Shown here in pieces: positions 23,441 to 34,034 of a DNA stretch of 64,000 nt. The position numbers and the translations under genes were made by a program. Where the stretch lies: contig CP136062.1 in NCBI GenBank assembly GCA_032622095.1, positions 164,818,590 to 164,882,589 on the forward strand. The letters are read 5' to 3'. The stretch comes from Siphonodentalium dalli (lineage: Eukaryota > Mollusca > Scaphopoda > Gadilida > Siphonodentaliidae). The notes under the pieces were generated by a model. It worked only from the letters and a program-made list of their open reading frames with translations, was not told the DNA's origin and did no database searches. Each line of letters begins with the position of its first letter. The stretch's first letter is position 1.

Positions 23441-24743
23441 TGAAACCCACATTAGGAGCGTTATCAATGAAAACTAGCAAATTTGGATGATTTATCCATT
23501 TTGGTAACCATCTGAGTCACCATCCTGAATTTAGATTCATATAGATAATAATATGTTAATCTAACATATCATGGTTGTCGAATGATTAGATAGTATAATT
23601 CATTCAAAATAAGGTTGCTAGTAGCCACCGATTTCAAACCGCTGTGAATAATTTAAAAGGCGAGTGTGAAAAATCATCAATTATTAGAATTTCGGTCGCC
23701 GTTTTGGGAGCCATCTTGGATTTTGAGGTCCAAATTGCACCATCAAGAGGAAGTGTGATCGAATGGTATTATTGGTCGCGAAACATAATCATTTAACTAT
23801 CTAAATTTTCCTCCCAGACTCAATGCCAACTTTGAAATTATTCATGGTTGGCATTTTGATGATTTCATCTCATTTTCGAAGTTTCATTCTCTCGAATTCT
23901 TGAGTATAAACAGCCATTGTTCACAAACTATTCATTTTGTTTCATATTTCCATGTTATTACGCCAACACGGAGCAAATATATTCACCTATATTAACTAAA
24001 TCGCACATTAGGAGTGATATCAATGAAAATTTGACAAATTTTAGTGATTTATCAATTTTGGCAACCATTTTGGTCGCCATCTTGAATACAGATGCACTTT
24101 TTTGGTTGTAATTATATGGCAATCTATATGTTTAAACCTGTTGCAAATGTTTGTCATCAAATTCAGCTATTTTCTGGCTAACACTTGGCTTGAATTACAA
24201 AATCGATATTTGGTAAAATTTCATAGCATATTTATGAATTCACATTTTGACGAAATTTTGTATGAATAAGACCCAAAGTATGACATATTATCATGTTCAA
24301 ATGGTTAGGTATTCAAATGTAGTTAAAATTAAGTTGATATTAGCCACCGATTTCAAACAACCGTGAATGTTTTAAGAGACATGTGTGAAAATTCATAATT
24401 TTTCCGAACTTCGGTCGCCATTTTGGCGGCCATCTTGGTTAAATGTGGTCAATTTTTTTGTCAAAGTGAAGCCTGTTATCATTGTGTCACAACAGTAGAG
24501 AAATATTATATTTCCTACCATAAATTCACTACTAGATATTAATCAAACTGATCCAGTGCCTACTCTGAAATGTTGGATGGCGGCCATCTTGATGACGTCA
24601 TAAATCCACCCAGTCGCGATCCCCAGGTGTCTAACATTTGTTTTCTGGTGTCCCAGATATCAAGCAACATCATGAGCATAGTGGCTATATTTCTTCACAA
24701 AATGCACACGGGAGCCAAAAAATGAACATAAGAGCCTCTACTA
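23440..24743 (-). repeat. right arm of foldback element
   Basis: Inverse of the left arm. Near the terminus it carries 'gacgtcataaatccacccag' and 'cgcgatccccaggtgtctaac', which also appear in the arm at 12507-12658. This gives a third independent copy of the terminus. Confidence 0.8.
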
Positions 24744-25940
24744 ACAGGCAATGGTCCAAGAAAAACAAAGTCCATATCTAAGAATCAAATATGGGAATGT
24801 GTACTGAACACTGTGATGAATGATGTACTATAACAAAAATATTATATTTCTTGAGTGTTCTTTGAAAAAAAATACGTTGAACCAGTTGAAGTGAAGTGAA
24901 ATTCCCGTCGCGATGCCACTGAGTTCAAGTGAGGACATGCATTCTCGACTGGGGTGGAATCGGAATAGACCGCCTCGTCAAAAGCATGTTTGGTTTTAGT
25001 GGATCTTGTCACACATCAATGTTTATATAATTGTGATGAGCTGCACATTTATGGAGAATGTGTAGGCCTGCGCATCGTCGCATATCAATAAACACAGTCA
25101 TAGTGCACGCGGTGATACAGATAACTCGATTTCATTTTTCTTTTCAAATTCACTGGACTGGAGACAGTCACGGTGGGGTGTAGGCTGGAGTCGGTAAATT
25201 TATGACTCGAGTCTGCATATTAATGTCAATAATAATGGATTAGGCCTATTATTATGGTAATTGGAATGTATTTACAAACTATCTTATATAATTCTGTGTT
25301 TCATCCTCAAAATATTTTAGTATGCCTGATGGCTATGATTTCAGCGGTTCTGCACCCAGCCATGTCCATGTTTATTTACATCACATGCCTTTCGAATTTG
25401 AGTCAAGTGAAAATTAAAATATTTTTTTAAATATTTGAGTGTGAATTTGTGTCACCAGCGTAACTCATGTTAAATCGTGCCTTAATAATAGCCTATGAGT
25501 ATGAAGCCGTTGATCATACTTGTATACATTGTTGATGTTCTTATGCTCATCAGTATCAATCAATCAATGTTTATTATTTGACATTTTGAATTACCATACA
25601 TACATATATGAGACCAAAATAAAAGATATGTGCGTTTTGGGGTATCCCTACATACCCTATCTTAAAGATGCCTACCCTAAACTGTTATTGGGCCTCCACT
25701 AAATTTACATCACCTCTATGTCCATATATTGAGCTTTTGTCAAATACAATTATCAAATTAATATATTTTGAAACTCTATTGGATTATATATACCTAAACT
25801 TTACATTGGTACACGTATACTTTTATCATCCTAAGTACGTGCAGATCAAATACAATTTCAATGTCCACAGTATTAAAAAAATTAAAATTAAAATTAAAAA
25901 ACAATACTAAAAACATCTACCTACTTACCCTAATTCTCAG
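24744..25940. other. unassigned sequence with a (TCAA)n stretch
   Basis: No gene was seen. 'tatcaatcaatcaatgtttatt' near 25553 could be a reversed retrotransposon 3' tail, but no coding remnant is visible. AT-rich frames at 25520-25910 are not convincing. Confidence 0.45.
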
Positions 25941-26064
25941 AGAGGATGGGACACCAAACACAGGTATAATTCTGTTTGGCCTGAAGTAGCAGGGCGAATA
26001 GGACTATTGACGACTCATGGAAGGCGGTTCTCCTGCAAAAGGAGGTATCTACGTAGAAGAAAAG
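25941..26064 (+). CDS. putative exon 1 of a spliced gene/pseudogene
   Basis: A 124-bp open block bounded by a good acceptor (pyrimidine-rich 'taattctcag') and donor (AAAG|gtaatt). In the open frame it encodes a basic peptide including VWPEVAGRIGLLTTHGRRF followed by CKRRYLRRRK. It ends in phase 1, which matches the entry phase of the exon at 27982, so the two can be spliced in frame. No domain is named with confidence. Upstream exons were not found. The exon could also belong to a domesticated or decayed DNA-transposon gene. Confidence 0.5.
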
Positions 26065-27243
26065 GTAATTACAATTACACAATTTGTTATACATGTATTG
26101 TGATTGTCCTTATTTTCCCATTAATCATGTGCATATTATACATTATGAAGGAATAGTACTACTAGTAGTACTAGTGGCAGTACATACCACAATATTCTAA
26201 CATGTTTAGTTACAAGATCATAATATTATTAATATTACTATTTGATGTGTACTGAAGTACTGTCCATCAGTCATCAATTCAAAAACTGATATTTATATGT
26301 GTTGAACTTAGTTTAAACTTTAAAGTTTAACTTAATCAGAACCTGGTTGAATATCTACCATATGGTGGATCATTGTCATCATCTAACTATTGATGTCATT
26401 GAGACATGCATTCGTTCAATGTTATTTTGCATGCGAAGAGGTAGACTGATTATCCCAGCAATTATATAGAGACAATACAATTTGAAATGGCAAGGATCGT
26501 TACTGGCGCGATGAACAGCGCCATTAAAGAGAGCCTACTATTAGATACTGGTTGGGAGACCCTGGCATCCAGGAGGAAAAATCAAAAGCTAATACAATTC
26601 CACAAGATAGTTAATAGTACAGCCCTCGTGTACCTACGAAATTATATTTGTCACTCTGAAAATCAAACCGGTTACAATCTTAGACATCATGCAATACGAC
26701 TACCATTGGACGCCACAAAGGATATCTATAAAGATACATTTTTACCTTCTACAATAAGCGATTGGAATAGACTGCCAGAGTGTGTAAAACATTGTACCAA
26801 CCTGGACAAGTTTAAAGAGTCACTTGCTGATGACCGTATATATACACACCCATACTAATATCAGTGCCATAGTCGCAAATCCCAAGTATACCACACACGA
26901 TTGAGACTGAAATGTAGTAATTTGAACTTCGATCTCATGACCAATTTTGTTAGGCCCGACCCATATTGTGCATGCGATAATTGCATCAAGCTGACGTATA
27001 GGAAAATGGCAGCCATATTGGACGCCATCTTGAATTGCAAAAAATGCTCAAAGCGGATTTTGGGTATGTTATAGAAGATTAATTCCTCTTCAAAATAGTA
27101 TACAAACCAACTTAGTCCAAATGTTTTCTGGGTCAAATCTTTTATCGACCAGACTATTGTTCAGTCCTGTATTAAAGACATTTTTTCCACTGTTGTCTTG
27201 ATGCAGTTGCATAGGTATTTTAATATATGCTATATTTGTGCAG
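26065..27243 (+). other. putative intron with a retrotransposon fragment
   Basis: It contains the RT fragment at 26487-26858. A block at 26990-27040 with 'aaaatggcagccatattgg' and 'acgccatcttg' resembles the motif of the foldback arms. No other gene was seen. Confidence 0.45.
26487..26858 (+). pseudogene. 3'-terminal fragment of a non-LTR retrotransposon ORF2
   Basis: A 123-codon frame beginning MARIVTGAMNSAIKESLL, with GWETLASRRKNQKLIQFHKI, YNLRHHAIRLP and FLPSTISDWNRLPE. This is the recognisable segment downstream of the reverse transcriptase core in CR1/Jockey-like elements ('aRivtGa', 'LGWetL..RR..hKl..fyKi', 'FfPstI..WN.LP'). The RT core and endonuclease are absent. It lies inside a putative intron on the same strand as the exons. 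The 3' end of the element is not clearly marked. Confidence 0.85.
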
Positions 27244-27392
27244 ATCCTGAATGAGTTTGGTCTACTACATATGTTGCCACCAGTGATGGACTATCTATAT
27301 GGCTCACTAGTAGAGCATCATCGAGAAGTCCTCAGACAGAAGAGAGAAGATATTATCTTGCCGATGCTTTGGCAAGCAAAAGTCAAGCTGAG
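27244..27392 (+). CDS. putative exon 2, phase-incompatible with its neighbours
   Basis: A 149-bp block between acceptor 'tttgtgcag' and donor CTGAG|gtaaat. One frame is open throughout and protein-like, including MLPPVMDYLYGSLVEHHREV and QKREDIILPMLWQAKVKLR. Read that way it enters in phase 0 and leaves in phase 2, which fits neither the exon at 25941 (leaves phase 1) nor the one at 27982 (enters phase 1). The other entry frames meet a stop. It may be alternatively used, damaged by an indel, or not part of the same transcript. Confidence 0.4.
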
Positions 27393-27981
27393 GTAAATTT
27401 ATATGTAGATGGTGGGATATTTTTGTCTGATAGTATTGTATGATGGATGAGTATTGAACATATTATGAACTGAACATTGAAGTTATCACCCATCTCAAGA
27501 TTTGTGTTTTGTCCTGACAAAATTCGATAATCATCCCATAATATACGGGACATTTATTGTGAAGTTATGGGGAGTATATAGGAATCAACTTCACCGTAGA
27601 CGCAAGTTTTCTGAGCTTTTATTCCTACATGTTTCAGTAAAAGTTTTGAAACTTGGCACAAGTTATCCCCCTTTTTTTCCTTAGAAAATTTTCATAACAT
27701 GCATAATTTTTTCTCGATTTTATTCATACATTTTACGGTCAATGTTTTTGAAATTTACAACATATTTAGTACCATGGTAATCTACACATGCAACTATGAC
27801 CTTTGTCCGACCTTTTTGGTGGTGTTAACCCCTTTTTCGACTTGGAAAATTTGGGCAACGAAAAACTTCGTCCTAGCTTGTATTTCTACATTTTCTGGTC
27901 AATGTTTTTCAAAACCTGGCACATGGACCGATTAAGTATTTTACCCAGTTTGATATATAAATATATCACATTTCTTTTCAG

Positions 27982-28053
27982 AAGTGTCTGACTCATCTAG
28001 TTCGGTTGTTGTAACACAGGCTGTTGTTCACCGTCCACATCAAACTGAAGATG
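27982..28053 (+). CDS. putative exon 3, 72 bp, phase 1-1
   Basis: Acceptor 'tttcttttcag' and consensus donor ATG|gtaagt. The 72-bp exon is symmetric and in frame with the exons at 25941 and 33415. It encodes a Ser- and Val-rich linker (EVSDSSSSVVVTQAVVHRP). The quality of both splice sites and phase agreement across four exons are the main support. Confidence 0.5.
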
Positions 28054-28188
28054 GTAAGTACCACATTTACCCTTTATCATTATTCTTCATTATATTCTAT
28101 TTGTCAAGAAATTGCCACATCTTAAAGAATCCTTAATTTCTTAAAGTGATGTTAAACACTCGATGGGGGTGTTCCATGTGGTATACTA
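28054..28188 (+). other. start of the large putative intron
   Basis: Short single-copy sequence between the donor at 28054 and the TIR element at 28189. Without that element the intron would be about 590 bp. Confidence 0.4.
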
Positions 28189-28204
28189 TTAGGGTCACTT
28201 CCTA

Positions 28205-28545
28205 ATGGCGCTTTCGGCGCGCGCCGAAAGCGACAAAAAGTGCGCCATTAGTAACGCGCCGAAAGCGACAAAAAGTGCGCCATTAGTAACGCGCCGAAAG
28301 CGACAAAAAGTGCGCCATTAGTAACGCGCCGAAAGCGACGAAAGCGCCGAAAGCGCCGAAAGCGACAAAAAGTGCGCCGTCACGGCGCACATTTTGTCGC
28401 TTTCGGTGCTTTCGGTGCTTTCGGTGCTTTCGGTGATTTCGGTGCTTTCGGCGCTTTCGGCGCACGCGCCGAAAGCGACAAAAAGTGCGCCATTAGTAAC
28501 GCACCGAAAGCGACAAAAAGTGCGCCGTTACGGCGTTTCCGCCAT
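28205..28545. repeat. left subterminal array of GCGCCGAAAGCGACAAAAAG units
   Basis: Tandem ~35-bp units, 'gcgccgaaagcgacaaaaag' followed by 'tgcgccattagtaac', in direct and inverted orientation. The centre near 28380 is a palindrome (tgcgccgtcacggcgca). The stretch is strikingly GC-rich against its AT-rich surroundings. The open frames here (for example 28283-28465, minus strand, with RKHRKHRKHRK) are artefacts of the repeat. Confidence 0.85.
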
Positions 28546-28941
28546 GCGTAACGAGGTGTAATCTGTATCCCATTAAATTGGAGGCGTTCATTGTTGACAA
28601 TTGATTTCTAAATTTTACATACCGTGAAATTATCTATAAGTTTTATCAGAAATATGGAATTACAATTAGGTGAGTGAACTTCAAAAGCCACAGCCCCTCA
28701 ACCCCCCCCCCCCCCCCCCATTCGCAGGGATGTAGTGACGGAGAGTTCAACGTGTTCCCTGCCTTATTTGTTCAATGTTATAAAGTTCCATGTTAGAACA
28801 TAAAAAAAGTTCCCATGTTTTGCACTGATGGAATAAGATCTCTACGAGCACTATGCAGAGTAAAGTTTCATGGCATAATCTAGGGGAGGGGTTTCTTCAA
28901 TTTCAACTACATGTAGGTAGCCCCAGGCTGTTGACTGAGGG

Positions 28942-29351
28942 TACGATCATACACTGGCAAGTTTGCACAATATGATTTGCAGGCATTTTGTCGTAGAAAA
29001 GGATATTGCCATAATATGAACGGAAACCAGCACATAAACTGCATCTGTGCCACAGCTAACTTCTAGTATACGTGCTAAATAAATCTGTGTAGTTCCACTG
29101 GTAACGATGCTACCGGAATTTGCCTGTAAATATCATGCAAATTATCTCGCAAGAATAAATCATACAGGTATTTGGAGGTAGCACTGGTAGTACAAGTGGA
29201 ACTAGATAAATGTTACTTCTCATGTCTTTCGCTCTGGTAAAGATGCATGTTATGTGCACATTTCCGTTCATATTCTGGCACCATGTGGTTTTCTATGACG
29301 AAATGGCGGCAAAAATGTACCGTGCAAACTTGCCAGCGTATGAACGTATCC
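28942..29351. mobile_element. foldback MITE, ~410 bp
   Basis: The left arm (28942-29055: GATCATACACTGGCAAGTTT, tttgtcgtagaaaa, atatgaacggaaa) is inverted at 29235-29351 (gcaaacttgccagcgtatga). The arms are about 115 bp with a ~180-bp loop. No coding capacity. Confidence 0.7.
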
Positions 29352-30210
29352 TAAATCATGCCAGAAGCTGGGGTTTGTCCCACAAAAATATTCATGATTG
29401 CCAATTACTCAATTAATATATTCAACTGCAAGTCTATCACAGCTAGTGACAGTCAGTTGTGGTGTTCAATTATTAACATACTTTTTAATTATATTACATT
29501 TAATTACATACAGCAACACTCACTTAAAAAGTTGCTCAAATGTATGCATACTAATCACTTGACTATATTTAGACTCATTTATAGTGAAAATTCATACATG
29601 TGTTAAGTACCATATTAATAAATAATTTAAAATCAGTCTTCTTAAATATATCTCTTCATGATCTCATTGATGGTGCCACTCCTCTCCCCTTTCCTGACCG
29701 ACTGGCCGACCCCTGGTCGGCCAAGACTCCAATACTGAATACGTAATAACAGATATGTGTTTTTCTGTGTACTATAGATATGTATAGTGACAATGGAGTG
29801 AAATCTGCTGGAACTGTAAAATATATCGCACTGAGAATGATTGTCATTGAGCATCAAATTGTTTAAATTTTGATTATTTCTTTGTCAAAATGACATATTT
29901 GGATATAATTCAGGCTAATACTTCTTGATGAGGTGAAGTTATGGACAATACTTCAGCAAAAATGTAAACATTTTCATGTTATATAATAGTGTGAAATAAC
30001 CATGGCTTGTATCCTACATTTCTTTTAACCGGGTACTCATGCTTCACCTCTCTCTGTTATTCAGGATTTATGGGAGGTGCTAGCATACCATCAGTGGTCA
30101 GAGTAATCAAAACTATGTGGTTACTTTATGATACAAAATACCAAACCCTTGAGTGTCGGAACTAATTACAACAAAAATTGTCTATTTAGGAATAAAATCA
30201 ATTAAACATT
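29352..30210. other. unassigned interior of the 28189-32962 element
   Basis: AT-rich with frames under 85 codons and no recognisable domain. Confidence 0.4.
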
Positions 30211-30446
30211 TAATGATGGTAGCAGCACTGTTGCAGCATTGACCCTTCCATGACTGTGCTAATGCATTCTCTTATTTATGGTAGTTTCCAGTATATATCC
30301 TAGCAGATATAAGAGAATATATTACATTGGCCTAACAATATTCACCTTGTAAGCCAGTGCATCCTCTTATATATGTGAGGCTGCCTATGGTACCTGCGAA
30401 TATAAGGGAATGCACTAGCACCAGCGCAGCTTCCATCATGAAATGG
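30211..30446. mobile_element. TTAA-type MITE 'tatgcgag' family, copy A
   Basis: An inverted-repeat unit with 'tgcattctcttat' on the left and 'atataagggaatgca' on the right, a central 'aatattcaccttgtaagccag', and outer ends like 'ccatgactgtgctaatgc'. Four related copies occur at 30.2-35.0 kb. Boundaries of this copy are approximate. Confidence 0.6.
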
Positions 30447-31216
30447 TTATATTATATATTCGAGTTTCCCCAGTCTTTCCAACTGCATGTTCATTTTGTA
30501 AATCTTATTGTCCTGCTTTACAGAAGAAATTCAAACATTTCCAATTTTCCAGATTCACTAAAGATGGATTATCTCTTCCTCTAACAAGTGTTGTATAGTT
30601 TCCTGGGTATAAAATAATAAAAATGAGCCAAAGATACCTGTCAGGAAATGCTACTATCAATTAATATTGATTTCAAACCAATATTTATTATATAATGCGA
30701 CAATAAAGTGGGACATATATTTGTTACTATTTTTAGCAAAAGTTCAAAATAAACGCGAGCCCTAAAATACAGGAAATTGATTGTATACTTATTATAATAT
30801 TAATTGATAGAAGTGTTTCCAGGGAGGGGTCTTTGATTCATATTTATTATGTTATACACAGGAAACTATATAACACTTGTTATAGGAAGAGATAATGATT
30901 AATTCATCTATAAGAGTAAAGATTTTTCAAGTTGTGTGTCTTCAAAAACGGGAGTGTATCACACTGACCCAAATTAAATATATTATGGTCAGGTATTTCA
31001 AGAACAAACAAAAAATGCTTTTTCATTGTTTTAGTAATTGTCTGACTAGATTGTGTACAAAACATGATTTCTTTATCAGTCTATGATGAAGACAAAACTA
31101 TTTTTGAACCGTTGTGTTAGACCTGAAACTGTGAAGGAATTTCCAAACACATTGTGATGCTATCTTTTTACAATTGAAAGTGTTCTAAGAGGAAAGTTCA
31201 AATAATTTTGCACACT

Positions 31217-31392
31217 TAATGACTGGAGCTTCCTGAAATTTTGCGAAAACACTGTACCAATGCATTCTCTTATATATGTGAATATCCCATAGGCAGACTC
31301 GCATATTTAACAACACTTATCTTGCCCATGTAAGCCAGTGCATTATTTTATATATGCAAGGTGCCATATGGGAGACCATTATCTATTATTAA
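31217..31392. mobile_element. TTAA-type MITE 'tatgcgag' family, copy B
   Basis: Bounded by TTAA at 31217 and 31389. Contains 'tgcattctcttatatatgtg' and 'cttgcccatgtaagccagtg'. It abuts copy C. Confidence 0.55.
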
Positions 31393-31962
31393 TCCTTCCA
31401 CAACTGGAGCTTCCTGAAATTTTGTGAAAACCTGTTATATATGCGAGTCCAGGGGCGCCGGAAACATCCAAGGGCAGGGGGCAGAGCCTACAAAAAGGGC
31501 ACTTTTCCGCAAAAAAGGGCATTTTCTCCGCAAACTCGGGAAAATAACCATAAATTCATTGTGACAAAAATCCCTATTTTAATGGTATTTGTCGGTTTTT
31601 ATGGCCGTTTTGTGATAAAATTGACAAATAATTAATATTCCTTGTGAAATTGGTGGTATTTGGACCAAAAAAGTCACATTTTGCTATAAAAACACGAGAT
31701 TAAACACACAAAAAGCATTTTCTGTCTCCAGAAAAAGGGCAAGTCCTGCCCCACTCGCCCCCCTTGGTCAAGGGCAGGGGGTCAGCTGCCCCCTCTGCCC
31801 CCCCCCCCCCTCTTCCGGCGCCCCTGTGCGAGTCTCCCATAGAATGCCTCGCATATATAAGAGAATGCATTAATCTAAAAATACTTCTATTAACCTTCTA
31901 AGCCATGCAGTGTACATATACAAAAGAATGCATAAGCACAGCACCCATTATGAAAGGGTTAA
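31389..31962. mobile_element. TTAA-type MITE 'tatgcgag' family, copy C, split by a hAT-like MITE
   Basis: TTAA occurs at 31389-31392 and 31959-31962. Once the 377-bp insertion and one 8-bp duplication are removed, the remaining ~189 bp is a normal family member ('atatatgcgagtctcccatag'). Confidence 0.7.
31450..31826. mobile_element. hAT-like MITE with 8-bp target duplication
   Basis: It begins CAGGGGCGCCGGAA and ends TTCCGGCGCCCCTG, a perfect 14-bp TIR of hAT type. TGCGAGTC flanks it on both sides (31442-31449 and 31827-31834). The 377-bp element has no coding capacity. Its interior has repeated 'aaagggca' and 'ctgccccc' words and a poly-C run near 31798. Confidence 0.92.
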
Positions 31963-32422
31963 TGACTGCTTATTTTTCTATTTATGCCCCAAAATTTAAA
32001 AAAAAGAAGACAAAAATGCCCAAAAATGGCATTTTTGGAAAAGTATCAAGACTGAAGGCTTAATCTCAGTCATAAGTTAATTTTCTTCAGCAAAAAAACA
32101 CGCACAAAAATGCTATATGAGAAGCAGTGTATATAGATTTAAATTTATTTCAATTTGCTCTGGAGGGGAGTGTTAATTATATTCAGCCACATATGATACT
32201 TTATTACCTTTGGCCATTTCTGCGAGCCACCCACCTTGCAACAAAAGTATTATTATTATTATTAGCAATTGTTTTTCCCCAAGCATTTTTCTACACCCTC
32301 CCCATATGTCTGAATATATATGTGGAGTTTATATGAGGGGAAAACTATTTTGTTTCCACATAGAAACCCCACTGTGAAAATATTTCGGTGAATATTGTGT
32401 TAACTGAAGCTATTTTTCTTGT
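31963..32422. other. unassigned AT-rich sequence
   Basis: Interior of the 4.8-kb element. An (ATT)n tract lies near 32248. No gene was seen. Confidence 0.4.
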
Positions 32423-32629
32423 TTAAAGGTACTCAATCCAATCAGAAGCTCCTAAATTACAATTGTTTTGGCTTCGCGGTAAAAAATATTTGATTTGAGT
32501 CTTATCCATCTTACAACCGCTTTGATGGGTGGGTTCCTCGACTCAAATCGAATATTTTTTACCCCCGAATCCTGCTGAATCCAAAGAAATAGTTATTTAG
32601 TAGCGTCTGATCGGATTGGGTACCTTTAA
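32423..32629. mobile_element. TTAA-flanked foldback MITE
   Basis: TTAA-AGGTACTCAATCCAATCAG at the left matches the inverted CTGATCGGATTGGGTACCT-TTAA at the right. Most of the element folds back ('aaaaaatatttgatttgagt' against 'actcaaatcgaatatttttt'). TTAA duplication is a feature of piggyBac-type transposition. No coding capacity. Confidence 0.85.
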
Positions 32630-32814
32630 CTGCCCACAGAGGGACCAGGACCACACGGCCACAATAATTTTAAATCTGAATAATGAAACATTATAGCATT
32701 TAGAGGTCTATCTACAGCAAATTTCAGCCCCTCCCTTTTAAAATTAATACATATACATATCGCCATGTCCGATCTGCACTGGGGTGATCACATACTTAAT
32801 TGTACATGCGCTAA

Positions 32815-32950
32815 TGACGCATATTTAGTCGCTTTCGGCGCTTTCGGCGCGTTACTAACGGCGAATATTTTGTCGCTTTCGGCGCGCGCCGAAACAACGC
32901 TAATGGCGCACATTTTGTCGCTTTCGGCGCGCGCCGAAAGCGCCATTAGC
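32815..32950. repeat. right subterminal array of the 4.8-kb element
   Basis: Inverted counterpart of the left array: 'gtcgctttcggcgctttcgg' and 'GCTTTCGGCGCGCGCCGAAAG' palindromes. Fewer units than on the left. Confidence 0.82.
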
Positions 32951-32962
32951 AAGTGGCCCTAA

Positions 32963-33414
32963 TAGGATTCCATAGTTCCAAACTGAATGACAAATAATCA
33001 TGCTAAAATAAGTTATTTTCGTATATTTGATATCCAAATAGTCAGAAAAGAGCATTATTGTCGTAATCGTTGTAATGTTTATGTCTAATAGTGTGCCCGA
33101 ATAATGATTAAATATTTACATCTGTGCGTAGTTTAACCGTGGTGTTCTATGAAATAGTACAGTTGATCTTGCAGGAATTTTTGATAATATTCTATTGCTA
33201 CATTATTCCAGTGCTGATAGTGTCTGGATAATAACTTGGCGATTTTTTTTCACTGCAGTAAGTCCACAACATGTCTTTAAAGAATTAGACATGAGCATAT
33301 GTTGAAGTAAAGGCACCTTCTCAAGTTCTTCAAATAATATGTTGAATTACATATTCCACATATATCCGTTTTCTATTTGGTGCAAATATTTTATATACTA
33401 CTTTTATATTTCAG
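32963..33414 (+). other. end of the large putative intron
   Basis: AT-rich sequence with no repeat recognised. It ends in the acceptor 'ttttatatttcag' at 33414. Confidence 0.4.
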
Positions 33415-33481
33415 ATATCACATCTTCGGCAGAAATCAGTCCGCCACACCATGATGACAGGAATCAAGGGCTCCAAGATGT
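33415..33481 (+). CDS. putative exon 4
   Basis: It follows the acceptor 'ttttatatttcag'. Entered in phase 1 from the exon at 27982, it encodes DITSSAEISPPHHDDRNQG and so on, an acidic, His-containing linker. The proposed donor GATGT|gtattt leaves phase 2 and joins in frame to the exon at 33828. Without splicing, the frame runs on to a TAA at about 33505, so a terminal exon is an alternative reading. Confidence 0.45.
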
Positions 33482-33827
33482 GTATTTAAAACACTTTAAA
33501 CATTAATAATTAGTGCTATATATAACTGTAAACACATTTGAAAACATCTTGACGATATTTAAATAAATAGCGGTGTCCCATGAATAACAATATCAAATAT
33601 CAATATTTTTTTATCAGTTCTCACAATGAAATAAGCAAATAATTTATTCTGCCCTTTAACTCAATTGTGATAAGTTGATTACTTCAGTTTTCTTCACTGT
33701 GCTCTATTTACTGTAATTACATGGAATGAGATTCCATTGCCATATGCCGAATATTGATTGCAATTGCAAGTATGAAAGATATAATTGTTATAACATTGTA
33801 TCAATGCATGCTTTTCTTTCTCTTCAG
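33482..33827 (+). other. putative last intron
   Basis: Donor gtattt at 33482 and a strong polypyrimidine acceptor 'cttttctttctcttcag' ending at 33827. No other feature. Confidence 0.4.
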
Positions 33828-34009
33828 TGACTATGTCAGTTGCCGTACATGTTCAAGGAGGGTGTGCAGCAGCACTGTGTAAAGTAGGAAAGCCGAAGAA
33901 TAAGCTACAAGTACAATGTGATTGATGTCAGAAAGAGTTTCACAGATACTGTGTTGGACTGCGGAAGAGGAAGGCAAATATTGATTGGAAATGTGAAGAC
34001 TGTTCATAA
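33828..34009 (+). pseudogene. PHD-finger exon with a frameshift and a nonsense codon
   Basis: The first half reads DYVSCRTCSRRVCSS, giving the C-x2-C start of a PHD finger. A single-base frame change near 33880 is then needed to continue into KPKNKLQVQCD. There, a TGA at about 33924 replaces the codon for the position usually occupied by Trp, followed by CQKEFHRYCVGLRKRK and WKCEDCS and a TAA stop at 34007-34009. The ligand order C-x2-C..C-x2-C-x4-H-x2-C..C-x2-C is complete across the two frames. The chromatin-reader fold is recognisable, but this copy cannot make it. It ends a few residues after the last Cys, so the PHD was C-terminal. Confidence 0.75.
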
Positions 34010-34034
34010 AATTGACCATTTCTGTCATTAGATG

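Larger units (their letters stand above)
19150..24743. mobile_element. foldback element with >1-kb inverted arms
   Basis: The ends are TAGTAGAGGCTCTTATGT at 19150 and its inverse ending at 24743. The arms (about 19150-20200 and 23690-24743) are alignable inverted repeats with a series of 'AAGATGGCNGCCAAAATGGCGAC' motifs near 19447, 19800, 20149 and 20510 on the left and 24430, 24075 and 23705 on the right. The target duplication, if any, is TA. No transposase-like frame was found in the interior, so the copy is probably non-autonomous. The superfamily is undetermined. Confidence 0.82.
28189..32962. mobile_element. 4.8-kb TIR element with GC-rich palindromic subterminal repeats
   Basis: The left end is TTAGGGTCACTTCCTAATGG and the right end, reversed, is TTAGGGCCACTTGCTAATGG. 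The TIR runs on for about 60 bp of GCTTTCGGCGCGCGCCGAAAG-type sequence. TA lies outside both ends (28187-28188, 32963-32964), suggesting a TA target duplication. The interior contains nested MITEs and no recognisable transposase. The whole element sits inside a putative intron. Confidence 0.78.

Noticed and set aside
28200-28550. CRISPR-like direct repeats
   Set aside because: The units are contiguous and inverted in part, with no unique spacers. The context is eukaryotic and the array is the subterminal region of a TIR element.
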